A DNA stretch of 64,000 nt from NCBI GenBank assembly GCA_028287105.1, contig JAQBQH010000334.1:17586-81585 (forward strand), in the 5' to 3' direction. A program made the position numbers and the translations under genes. The first letter of the stretch is position 1. Each line of letters opens with the position of its first letter. This document shows, piece after piece, positions 47,593 to 54,899 of the stretch. The notes under the pieces are model-generated. The model searched no databases. It was given only the letters and a program-made list of their open reading frames with translations, and was not told where the DNA came from. The stretch is from Myxococcales bacterium (GTDB lineage Bacteria; Myxococcota_A; Polyangia; Palsa-1104).

Positions 47593-48956
47593 GCCGCCTC
47601 ATCGTCGCGGGCGGCACCATCGTGACGATGGACGCCGCCCGCCGGATCGTGCGCGGCGACGTCATCATCGACGACGGCCAGATCGTCGAAATTGTGCAAA
47701 CGCCAACGTCCGCCGGCGGACATGATGCAGCTGCACAACGGACGGCACAGCGCCCTGCACAGCAGATCGACGCGAGCGGCTGCATCGTGCTCCCGGGCCT
47801 GGTGCAGGCGCACACCCACCTGTGCCAGACGCTGTGCCGCGGCGCGGCCGACGACCTGCCGCTCCTCGCGTGGCTGCGGCAGCGGGTCTGGCCCTACGAA
47901 GCGGCCCTCGACGAGCGCGCCATGCGTGCCTGCGCACGGCTGGCGGCCGCTGAATTACTCCTCGGCGGCACCACCGCCATCCTCGACATGGGGACCGTCC
48001 ACGAGACCGACGCGCTCTTCGATGCCGTGGCGGCCACGGGGCTGCGCGCCACCATCGGCAAGGCGATGATGGATGCGGGCGACGGCGTGCCGGCGCGCAT
48101 CCTGGAGGAGACGCGCCGCTCCGTCGACGAGAGCGACGCGCTCGCCGCGCGCTGGGATGGCGCCGCCGACGGCAGGTTGCGCTACGCCTATGCGCCGCGC
48201 TTCGTGCTGTCGTGCACCGAGGAGCTCTTGCGCGAAGTGGGCGCGCGCGTGCACAAGGGCGCGCGCCTGCACACGCACGCGTCCGAGCAGGAGGCCGAGA
48301 TCGCCATCGTGCGGCGCGAGCGCGGCGCCGACAACATCGTCTATCTCGAGTCGCTCGGTCTCGGCGGACCGCGCGCCGCGCTGGCCCATTGCGTTCACGC
48401 CACCGACGACGAGCGGCGCCGCCTCGCCGCCAGCGGCACCCATGTCGTCCATTGCCCGTCGTCGAACCTGAAGCTCGGCAGCGGCATCGCGCCGATTCCC
48501 GAGATGCTCGCGCAGGGGATCCACGTGGCGCTCGGCGCCGACGGCGCGCCGTGCAACAACAACCTCGACGGGTTCGTCGAGCTGCGGCTGGCGGCGCTCC
48601 TGCACAAGCCGCGCGCCGGCGCGACCGCCATGCCGGCCGAGACGGTGCTGGAGCTGGCCACGCGCGGCGGCGCCGCCGCGCTCGGTCTCGAAGATCGCAT
48701 CGGCTCGCTCGAAGTCGGCAAGCGGGCCGACCTCATCGTCGTCGAGCCGCGCACGCCCCACGCGACGCCGTCGTTCGCGCCGGTGTCGACGCTGGTCTAT
48801 GCCACGCAGAGCCGCGACGTGCGCGACGTCATCGTCGACGGCCGGCTGCTCGTGCGCAACGGCGCGCTCACGGCGCTCACGGGGCTCGATCGGGACGAAG
48901 TGGTGGCGACGGCGCAAGCCGAAGCCGAGCGCGTTCAGTCGCGCGTGCGCGCGTAG
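47589..48956 (+). CDS. TRZ/ATZ-family aminohydrolase (nucleobase or nucleoside deaminase)
   Basis: 455 residues. A metal-dependent hydrolase of the amidohydrolase superfamily: 'GCIVLPGLVQAHTHLCQTLCRG' (HxH), 'LHTHASEQEAEI', 'LAHCVHATDDE' and 'VALGADGAPCNNNLDGF' (metal Asp). The N-terminal beta-sandwich is complete, but contains an insert (~37-57, Gln/Ala-rich) between strands. Members deaminate S-adenosylhomocysteine/methylthioadenosine, guanine, 8-oxoguanine or triazines. Location at the end of the nucleoside operon suggests a purine base or nucleoside. The 3' end overlaps mocA on the opposite strand by 22 nt. Confidence 0.88.
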   Translation: MSRLIVAGGTIVTMDAARRIVRGDVIIDDGQIVEIVQTPTSAGGHDAAAQRTAQRPAQQIDASGCIVLPGLVQAHTHLCQTLCRGAADDLPLLAWLRQRVWPYEAALDERAMRACARLAAAELLLGGTTAILDMGTVHETDALFDAVAATGLRATIGKAMMDAGDGVPARILEETRRSVDESDALAARWDGAADGRLRYAYAPRFVLSCTEELLREVGARVHKGARLHTHASEQEAEIAIVRRERGADNIVYLESLGLGGPRAALAHCVHATDDERRRLAASGTHVVHCPSSNLKLGSGIAPIPEMLAQGIHVALGADGAPCNNNLDGFVELRLAALLHKPRAGATAMPAETVLELATRGGAAALGLEDRIGSLEVGKRADLIVVEPRTPHATPSFAPVSTLVYATQSRDVRDVIVDGRLLVRNGALTALTGLDRDEVVATAQAEAERVQSRVRA

Positions 48957-49507
48957 TCCTCGGGCGTATCGACGTCGACGAGGACCGCCTTGTCGGCGAC
49001 GGAGAGCCGCTCGACGTCCGCGACGTGCGCCTCGAGCAGCGCCTTCAGGCCCCGTTCGGGATCGAGCGCCGCAATCTCGCCGAACCAGCGGCGCGGGATG
49101 CGCAGCGGATGGCCGCCGCGCTTGTTGTGCACCGGCACCACGATGCGCCCGGGCGCCGCGTCGAGGATCGCGCGCACCGTCGTCGCGGCGACATAGGGGA
49201 TGTCGACCGGCCAGACGAGCGCCGCGCTGGCCCCGGCCGGCAGCGCCGTCAAGCCCGCCTGCACCGACGAGAGCATGCCGCGGTCGGGGCGCGGATTCCA
49301 TGCCGCGCTGGCACCCGTCGGCAGCGCGCCCCGGATCGCCTCGCCGTGCGGCGGACCGACGACCACGACGATACCGCCGCAGCCGCCTGCCCGTGCGGTG
49401 GCCGCGATGGCCTCGACGAAGCGGCGGCCGTCGCGCGTGCGCAACAGCGCCTTGGCCTCCCCCATGCGCGTCGACGCACCGGCGGCGAGCACCAGCGCCC
49501 AGATCAC
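48935..49507 (-). CDS. mocA: MocA-like molybdenum cofactor nucleotidyltransferase
   Basis: 190 residues from GTG 49507 ('VIWALVLAAGASTRMGEAKAL' is the true N-terminus). The nucleotidyltransferase signature LAAGxSxRMGxxK and 'ALVWPVDIPYVAATTV' (metal Asp), 'VPVHNKRGGHPLRIPR' match MocA/YgfJ, which converts Mo-molybdopterin to its cytosine dinucleotide for XDH-family hydroxylases. Its neighbours are xdhC and, 5 kb away, a fused XDH-type enzyme. Confidence 0.87.
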   Translation of the reverse strand: MIWALVLAAGASTRMGEAKALLRTRDGRRFVEAIAATARAGGCGGIVVVVGPPHGEAIRGALPTGASAAWNPRPDRGMLSSVQAGLTALPAGASAALVWPVDIPYVAATTVRAILDAAPGRIVVPVHNKRGGHPLRIPRRWFGEIAALDPERGLKALLEAHVADVERLSVADKAVLVDVDTPEDYARTRD

Positions 49508-49520
49508 TTCGCCGCCTCGG

Positions 49521-50315
49521 TCACTTCGCCGTCCGCCGCGCCGCACGCGCCTGGATCAGCTCGGCGACGATGGCCACGGCGATCTCGTCGGGCGTCTCGG
49601 CGCCGATGTCGAGGCCGATGGGCGCCTTGATCCGTGCGAACAGCGCCGCGTCGATGCCGCGCGCCGCCAGCCGTTGCTTGAACATCTCGATCTTCCGCAC
49701 GGAGCCGATGAGGCCGAGATACGCCAGCTCCTTGTCGATGAAGTACTCGAGCAGCGCCTGATCCTGCGCGTGATCGCGCGTGACGATGACGACGTAGGTG
49801 CCGGCGTCGATCGTCAGCTCCTTCCAGTCGCGCGGATCGAAGCTGTCGATGATGCGCGCGGCGTCGGGAAAGCGCTCGGCGCTCGCCATCTCCTCCGCCT
49901 CCTCGACGACGATGGGCGAGAAACCAACCCGATGGGCCAGCGGCACCAGCGCATGCGCGACATGACCGCCGCCGCACACGACGAGCGGCGGCGCCGGAAC
50001 GAGCGGCTCCACGAAGACCTCCATCTCGCCGCCACAGCACATGGCCAGCTCGTGAGTCAGGTGATAACGCAACAGCTTGGCGCGCGCCCCGGCGCCCTCG
50101 GTCAACAGCGCCACGGCGGCGTCGGTGACCTCCTTCTCGACGCGACCGCCGCCGATGGTGCCGACGACGCGCCCGTCGCGCATCACCAGCATCCGGGCCG
50201 CCGCCTTGCGCGGCGTCGAGCCGGCGGTGCGCACCACCGTGGCCAGCGCACATGGCGTACCGACGTTGTGCAGTCGCACAATTTCGGCAAACAGATCCGC
50301 GCCGGTGCCGCTCAC
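49521..50315 (-). CDS. xdhC: XdhC/CoxI-family molybdoenzyme maturation factor
   Basis: 264 residues from a GTG. XdhC proteins insert sulfurated Moco into xanthine dehydrogenase-type enzymes. N-terminal domain: 'CALATVVRTAGSTPRKAAARMLV', 'GTIGGGRVEKEV' and 'ELAMCCGGEMEVFVEPL' (Cys pair 93-94). The Rossmann-like C-terminal domain has 'LVVCGGGHVAHALVPLA', 'TYVVIVTRDHAQDQALLEY' and 'YLGLIGSVRKIEMFKQRL'. Runs with mocA downstream. Confidence 0.92.
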   Translation of the reverse strand: MSGTGADLFAEIVRLHNVGTPCALATVVRTAGSTPRKAAARMLVMRDGRVVGTIGGGRVEKEVTDAAVALLTEGAGARAKLLRYHLTHELAMCCGGEMEVFVEPLVPAPPLVVCGGGHVAHALVPLAHRVGFSPIVVEEAEEMASAERFPDAARIIDSFDPRDWKELTIDAGTYVVIVTRDHAQDQALLEYFIDKELAYLGLIGSVRKIEMFKQRLAARGIDAALFARIKAPIGLDIGAETPDEIAVAIVAELIQARAARRTAK

Positions 50316-50322
50316 GCTCTAC

Positions 50323-50331
50323 GTTGTAGCA
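50323..50331 (-). promoter_or_regulatory. Extended -10 (TGC-TACAAC) of xdhC
   Basis: On the minus strand TACAAC (50328-50323), preceded by TGC, stands 7 nt before the xdhC GTG. Indicates that xdhC-mocA can be transcribed separately from the upstream amidohydrolase gene. Confidence 0.45.
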
Positions 50332-50338
50332 CGCGCAA

Positions 50339-51952
50339 TCAGACGGTCGGACGGGTGCCGGCAGCGACCGCGCGCACGGCGCGGCCAGGCCGGGCGCCGG
50401 TGGGCCGCTCCTTCTCCACGACGGCCACGCCATCGACGATGACGTGCACGATCCCCTCCGAGAGCTGCAGTGGATCGGCGAAGGTCGCCTTGTCGATCAC
50501 CCGCTCGGCGTCGAACACGACCACGTCGCCCGCCTGATCGCTCGCCAGCCGCCCGCGGTCGGTCAGATGCATGGCGTCGGCCGCCTGCGAGGTCATCTTG
50601 CGCACCGCCTCCTCGAGCGTCAGCACGCCCTGCTCGCGCACGTAACGCCCGAGGATGCGCGGATAGGTTCCGTACGCGCGCGGATGCGGCCGCCCGCCGA
50701 GCAGGCCGTCGGTGCAGACGTTGACATACGGCTCTCGCATCACGCGCGCCACCACGTCTTCGGACTGCGAGAAGCTGATCATCGAGACGCCCATGCGCTC
50801 CGTCGACAAGAGGTCGAGCGCGAAATCGAGCGGCTCCTTGCCGGCCGCCTGCGCCGCCTCGGCGACGCTCTTGCCCAGAACCTCGGGCCGCCGCCCCGAC
50901 GGCACATCGGCGATGACGATGCCCTCCGGCCCGGTCCACTGCCAGAAGCTGTCCCAGTCGTTCGGCCCTGCCTTCTCCATCGCCGCGCGCATGCGGCCGC
51001 GCTCTTCGGTCGACGCCAGCCGCGCCAGCGTCTCCTCGGAGCCGCCGTCGTGCGCCCAGGGCGGCAGGATGGCGCCGAACATCGTCGACCCGGCGACGTA
51101 CGGATACTGATCGGCGGTGACGCGCACGCCGCTGTCCTGCGCGGCGCGCACGTGATCGAGCATCTCGCCGACGCGCGCCCAGTTGTCGCGGCCGGCGATC
51201 TTGAAGTGCGACAGGTGCACGTGCACGCCGCTCTTGCGCCCCACGTCGATCATCTCGTCGACGGCAGCGACGATGTGATCCGATTCCGATCGAATGTGCA
51301 CCACGAAGACGCCGTTCTTGCGCGCCACCATCGTGCACAGCGCCACCAACTCCGCGGTGTCGGCGTAGCAGCAGGGCGGATAGATGAGCCCCGTCGACAG
51401 CCCGAGCGCTCCTTCGTCCATCGCTCGCGCCACGAGGCCGACCATGCGCTCGAGCTCCGCCGCGTCGGGCCGACGCGCGCCGAGCCCCATCGCGCCCGCG
51501 CGCACCGCGCCATGCGGCACCAGGTACGCCAGGTTCAACCCGGCGCCGCGATCGAGCAGCGCGAGGTAGTCGGCGACGCTGCGCCAGTCGCGCGGCACGT
51601 CGGGATCGCCGAGCAGCCCCGCGAGCTGCTTCTTGACGTGCTCGACATCCTCGTCGCGCACCGGCGCCACCGAGATCCCGTCTTGCCCGAGGACGTCGAG
51701 CGTGATGCCCTGCATCACCTTCATCGGCAGATCGGGCTCCGCCAGCACGCGCAGATCCGAATGCGAATGGGTATCGATGAAGCCCGGCGCGACGTAGAGG
51801 CCGCCAGCGTCGATGATGCGATAGCGTCCGTCGATGGTGACGTCGTCTTCGACCGCGAGGATGCGCCCGCTGCGGATGAGCACGTCGGAACGCCGCGCCG
51901 GCGCGCCGGTTCCGTCGAGGACCATGCCGCCGCGGATGAGGATGTCGTTCAT
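50339..51952 (-). CDS. D-aminoacylase / N-acyl-D-amino-acid deacylase-like amidohydrolase
   Basis: 537 residues. Signature: 'ILIRGGMVLDGTGAPARRSDVLI', HxH at 62-64 with D66 ('GFIDTHSHSDLRV'), 'GALGLSTGLIYPPCCYADTAELVAL', 'VHLSHFKIAGRDNWAR', and 'CTDGLLGGRPHPRAYGTYPRILG'. In classical D-aminoacylases the metal cysteine lies in 'G-N-C-G-F'; here that loop reads G-Q-D91-G-I, so Asp may replace the Cys ligand. The actual substrate may be an N-acyl-D-amino acid, a hydantoin or another cyclic/acyl amide. Next to a nitrilase gene on the same strand. Confidence 0.87.
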   Translation of the reverse strand: MNDILIRGGMVLDGTGAPARRSDVLIRSGRILAVEDDVTIDGRYRIIDAGGLYVAPGFIDTHSHSDLRVLAEPDLPMKVMQGITLDVLGQDGISVAPVRDEDVEHVKKQLAGLLGDPDVPRDWRSVADYLALLDRGAGLNLAYLVPHGAVRAGAMGLGARRPDAAELERMVGLVARAMDEGALGLSTGLIYPPCCYADTAELVALCTMVARKNGVFVVHIRSESDHIVAAVDEMIDVGRKSGVHVHLSHFKIAGRDNWARVGEMLDHVRAAQDSGVRVTADQYPYVAGSTMFGAILPPWAHDGGSEETLARLASTEERGRMRAAMEKAGPNDWDSFWQWTGPEGIVIADVPSGRRPEVLGKSVAEAAQAAGKEPLDFALDLLSTERMGVSMISFSQSEDVVARVMREPYVNVCTDGLLGGRPHPRAYGTYPRILGRYVREQGVLTLEEAVRKMTSQAADAMHLTDRGRLASDQAGDVVVFDAERVIDKATFADPLQLSEGIVHVIVDGVAVVEKERPTGARPGRAVRAVAAGTRPTV

Positions 51953-51982
51953 GTCAGGCTGCCCTCGAGACGAAGCGCGCGT

Positions 51983-52867
51983 TCATTTCTGGATGCGGCT
52001 GAGCGGCCCATACAGCTCGGGCCGGCGGTCGCGATAGAACTGCCACTGTGTGCGCACCGCCTCGATCATCTCGAGGTCGCAGTCGGCGACGACCAGCTCG
52101 TCTTTGTCGCGACCCGCCTGCGCCAGGATGTTGCCGCGCGGATCGCAGAAGTACGACTTGCCGTAGAATTCGCCGATATTCCACGGCGCCTCTTTGCCGA
52201 CGCGATTGTTGGTGCCGACGAAATAGCCGTTGGCCACCGCGTGCGACTTCGCTTCGATCTCCCAGAGATACTCGGAGTGGCCGGCGGTCGTCGCCGACGG
52301 CTCGAAGACGATCTCGGCGCCCGCGAGACCGAGCGCGCGCGCGCCCTCGGGAAAATGGCGGTCGTAACAGATATAGACGCCGACCCGCGCATATCGCGTT
52401 TCGAATACCGGATATCCGAGGTCGCCCGGGGTGAAATAGAACTTCTCCCAGAATCCGGGCAGGCAATGCGGGATATGGGTCTTGCGATATTTGCCGAGAT
52501 ACTTTCCGTCGGCGTCGATGACGGCGGCGGTATTGTAGTAGACCCCGGTCATCTCTTCTTCATAGACCGGCACCACCATGACCATCTGATGCTTCTTGGC
52601 CAGCTCGGCCATGCGCTTGATGGTCGGCCCGTCGGGGACGCGCTCGGTCATCTTGTACCAGCGCGGATCCTGCTCGGCGCAGAAGTAGGGCCCGTAGAAG
52701 AGCTCCTGCAGACAGAGGATCTGGACGCCCTTGGCACCGGCCTCCTCGATCATCGGAATGTGCTTCTCGATCATCGCCGACTTGATCGCCTCGAGAGGGA
52801 TCTGCTTGTCGGTCGGCGGCAGCGCGTTGGAGGCCTGAATCAGGCCGCAGCGCACGATTCTCGGCAT
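51983..52867 (-). CDS. Nitrilase-superfamily amidohydrolase (N-carbamoyl amide type)
   Basis: 294 residues. The catalytic triad is E55 ('LCLQELFYGPYF'), K129 ('KYRKTHIPH') and C167 ('VYICYDRHFPEGARAL'). The sequence 'PYFCAEQDPRWY' and 'PGFWEKFYFTPGD' resemble beta-ureidopropionase/N-carbamoylputrescine and N-carbamoyl-D-amino acid amidases. These hydrolyse a carbamoyl group to ammonia and CO2, the last step of reductive pyrimidine degradation. 'HSEYLWEIEAKSHAVANGYFVGTNNRVG' continues the family. ATG 52867 has AAGGAGCTC upstream. Confidence 0.92.
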   Translation of the reverse strand: MPRIVRCGLIQASNALPPTDKQIPLEAIKSAMIEKHIPMIEEAGAKGVQILCLQELFYGPYFCAEQDPRWYKMTERVPDGPTIKRMAELAKKHQMVMVVPVYEEEMTGVYYNTAAVIDADGKYLGKYRKTHIPHCLPGFWEKFYFTPGDLGYPVFETRYARVGVYICYDRHFPEGARALGLAGAEIVFEPSATTAGHSEYLWEIEAKSHAVANGYFVGTNNRVGKEAPWNIGEFYGKSYFCDPRGNILAQAGRDKDELVVADCDLEMIEAVRTQWQFYRDRRPELYGPLSRIQK

Positions 52868-52920
52868 GGGGAGAGCTCCTTTTCTGCTACGTATATCACG
52901 GCAATCGCGAGGAGCATCCG

Positions 52921-53715
52921 ATGTACCGTGACGCGCCGCTCGAGGGTCCCGCCTGCTACAAACACGCCGCGGCGCCGGGCGCTGCGAGCTGCGCACGCTG
53001 CGGTCGCGCGCTCTGCGACCCGTGCGTCGTCTACGACGTGTCGATGGCCCACTGCATCGACTGCGCGCGCCGCCAGCGACGGCGACGCGCCCTCGGCGCG
53101 GCGGCCAAGATCGGCGCGGTGCTGGCGCTCGTCGTCGGCGCCGCGGTCGGCGTAGCCACCCGGCCGCGGCCGTTCGACTACGGCGCCGACACGGCGCGCA
53201 TTACGCAGCTGCACAATAAAGTGATGACCGAGCGCTGCGACAAGCGCGCCTCGCTCGAGCTCGAAGAGGCGCTCAATCAGGCCGGCGATTATCGCCGCGC
53301 GCTCGTCGACTCCGACGGCTACTTCAAGCAGTGCGGCGAGTGGTATCGCCTGCGCTGGGTGCGCTACGGCGCCGATCAGCATCTGGGAGATCACGCCGCC
53401 GCCGTCGAAGAAGCGACGAAGCTGATGGCGCACGACCCACAAGATCACGACTACCCGTGGTGGCGCGGCATGGCCTACGAAGAGATGGGGCGCATCGACG
53501 ACGCCATCGCCGACTATCGCCGCACGTTGGTGCTCTTGCCCGCGGCCGATCGCATCCCGTTCAACCTGGCCGCCCTGCTCGAACAGAAGGGTCAGTTCTG
53601 CGAGGCGCGGCGGCCGATCCTACAGTTCCTGCAACACTTTCCCGACTACGCCACGAAGCCGAAGATCGTCGAGCAGCTCGATCGACTGCGCATCCTCGGC
53701 CACTGCACCGACTGA
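52921..53715 (+). CDS. Zinc-finger (B-box-like) membrane protein with TPR domain
   Basis: 264 residues. Cytosolic N-terminus with 'CYKHAAAPGAASCARCGRALCDPCVVYD' (residues ~12-39) and 'HCIDCARR': a treble-clef/B-box-like C-x-x-H...C-x-x-C...C-x-x-C arrangement. A membrane helix (~60-80, 'IGAVLALVVGAAVGVAT') separates it from a periplasmic TPR domain (~95-260, 'WWRGMAYEEMGRIDDAIADYRRTL', 'RIPFNLAALLEQKGQF'). Its homologue lies at 54303, with the thioredoxin gene in between. Unknown role. Confidence 0.8.
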   Translation: MYRDAPLEGPACYKHAAAPGAASCARCGRALCDPCVVYDVSMAHCIDCARRQRRRRALGAAAKIGAVLALVVGAAVGVATRPRPFDYGADTARITQLHNKVMTERCDKRASLELEEALNQAGDYRRALVDSDGYFKQCGEWYRLRWVRYGADQHLGDHAAAVEEATKLMAHDPQDHDYPWWRGMAYEEMGRIDDAIADYRRTLVLLPAADRIPFNLAALLEQKGQFCEARRPILQFLQHFPDYATKPKIVEQLDRLRILGHCTD

Positions 53716-53741
53716 CGCTGCCACCGACGAGCGCTTCAGAT

Positions 53742-53789
53742 GAACCGCTCGAACCGCTCTTACTCGAACCGCTCTTAAATGAAGCGCTC
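53742..53789. repeat. Repeated GAACCGCTC units at the 3' end of the thioredoxin gene
   Basis: GAACCGCTC at 53742, 53751 and 53766, with GAAGCGCTC at 53781 inside the gene. On the minus strand these read Glu-Arg-Phe, the same as the protein's final 'LERFI', and extend beyond the stop as a run of duplicated C-terminal codons. Confidence 0.75.
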
Positions 53790-54224
53790 GAGCCAGCTAT
53801 CGAGCGCCTCCTTTGGCAGCGCGCCCACCTGCTGCCCGACCTCGAGCGGCCCGCGGAACAGCTTCATCGCCGGAATCGACCGAATCCCCTGCAACGACGA
53901 CACGCGCGGATTCTCGTCGACGTTCACCTTCGCGATCTTGAGCCGCCCGCCGCGCTCCTGAGCAATGGCTTCGAGCACCGGCGCGACCGCGCGACAGGGC
54001 CCGCACCACGGCGCCCAGAAGTCGACCAGCACCGGAATCGGCGAGTCCTCGACCTCGGCGCGCCAGGTCGCGTCGGTGACGGTGACCGGCTTGCGCGGAA
54101 ATACCTTCTGCTTGCACTTGCCGCATGTGGGGTCATCGAGCCGCCGCGCATAGGGAAAGCGGTTGATGGCTCCGCAGGTCGAGCACACCGCCTGAACTTT
54201 GTCGTCGGTCGCGGTCGTTTCCAT
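53775..54224 (-). CDS. Thioredoxin 2-like protein with N-terminal zinc ribbon
   Basis: 149 residues. N-terminal zinc finger 'CSTCGAINRFPYARR...CGKCK' (C-x-x-C twice, ~14-42) and a thioredoxin fold with the active site WCGPC ('VDFWAPWCGPCRAVAPVLEAI'), 'VNVDENPRVSSLQGIRSIPAM' (cis-Pro) and 'GALPKEALDSWLERFI'. This is the TrxC layout, usually linked to oxidative stress. TrxB at 22443 should reduce it. Start ATG 54224 without a ribosome site but with TAGGTT 8 nt upstream. Confidence 0.93.
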   Translation of the reverse strand: METTATDDKVQAVCSTCGAINRFPYARRLDDPTCGKCKQKVFPRKPVTVTDATWRAEVEDSPIPVLVDFWAPWCGPCRAVAPVLEAIAQERGGRLKIAKVNVDENPRVSSLQGIRSIPAMKLFRGPLEVGQQVGALPKEALDSWLERFI

Positions 54225-54232
54225 CGTCTGAA

Positions 54233-54238
54233 AACCTA
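54233..54238 (-). promoter_or_regulatory. -10 hexamer (TAGGTT) of the thioredoxin gene
   Basis: On the minus strand TAGGTT ends 8 nt before the ATG at 54224. Leaderless-type spacing. Confidence 0.35.
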
Positions 54239-54290
54239 AGTCGGCGCGCGTTGTTCGCAAGATGTCGTTGCCGCGGCCGCGAGCCGCGCG

Positions 54291-54296
54291 TATCTT
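54291..54296 (+). promoter_or_regulatory. -10 hexamer (TATCTT) of the gene at 54303
   Basis: TATCTT followed by 6 nt and ATG 54303, without a Shine-Dalgarno sequence. Confidence 0.4.
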
Positions 54297-54302
54297 TATT
54301 CT

Positions 54303-54857
54303 ATGGCGTACCGTGGCGAAACCCAGCCGCGGATTGCCTGCGCTGCGCACGCCGCGGCGGAGGCAGTCGGTAGCTGCACTCGTTGTCGCGTTCCTCTATG
54401 CGACCCCTGCACGCTCTACTTCTCGGCGGACGCATTCTGCCGGAACTGCGTCGGTCGCGCCCGTCGGGCGTGGGTGGCGCGGATCGCGGCCGGCGTCACC
54501 GCGGTGATGCTCGGGATGTCGCTGGTGACGGCGGTGATGCTCGCGGCGGTGCCGTCGCGCGTTCGCGCCCGCGCGCAGGCGATTCCGATCCACCACGTCG
54601 AGAATTGCCGCCCGTTCGATCAGTGGCTCGCCGAGGCGCGCCGCGATCTCGAGCACAACCGTCCCCACAACGCGCTGCACGACACCTCGCTCTCGCGCCG
54701 CGACTGCAGCTATGACGCGGAGCGCGATCGCATCGAGGCGCTGGCCTACCACGAGATCGGCGATCGCTTCGCCGCCATCGCCGCGGCCGCCCGCTACAAC
54801 GACGCCAATCCCGGCGATCGCGCTCAGGAATTGCTCGACTTCGTCCAACATTTTTGA
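54303..54857 (+). CDS. Zinc-finger (B-box-like) membrane protein, paralogue of the gene at 52921
   Basis: 184 residues. N-terminal 'CAAHAAAEAVGSCTRCRVPLCDPC' (~13-36) and 'AFCRNCVGRARR' repeat the cysteine/His spacing of the 52921 protein. A membrane helix follows (~62-82, 'AGVTAVMLGMSLVTAVMLAA'), and the C-terminal domain (~95-184) carries one TPR-like helix pair ('DQWLAEARRDLEHNRPHNALHD', 'RIEALAYHEIGDRFAAIAAAARY'). Shorter than its paralogue. It precedes the molybdoenzyme gene by 42 nt, which has its own promoter. Confidence 0.78.
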   Translation: MAYRGETQPRIACAAHAAAEAVGSCTRCRVPLCDPCTLYFSADAFCRNCVGRARRAWVARIAAGVTAVMLGMSLVTAVMLAAVPSRVRARAQAIPIHHVENCRPFDQWLAEARRDLEHNRPHNALHDTSLSRRDCSYDAERDRIEALAYHEIGDRFAAIAAAARYNDANPGDRAQELLDFVQHF

Positions 54858-54864
54858 CCCGCGC

Positions 54865-54893
54865 TTGACCGTCGTCGCCTAGTTCCGCATCAT
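54865..54893 (+). promoter_or_regulatory. Promoter of the fused molybdoenzyme gene
   Basis: -35 TTGACC (54865-54870), 17-nt spacer and -10 CATCAT (54888-54893). The ATG at 54900 lies 6 nt after the -10. Confidence 0.5.
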
Positions 54894-54899
54894 CCCGAG

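Noticed and set aside
50444..53155. 903-codon open frame opposite the amidohydrolase and nitrilase genes
   Set aside because: Spans two well-supported genes on the other strand and has shadow composition.
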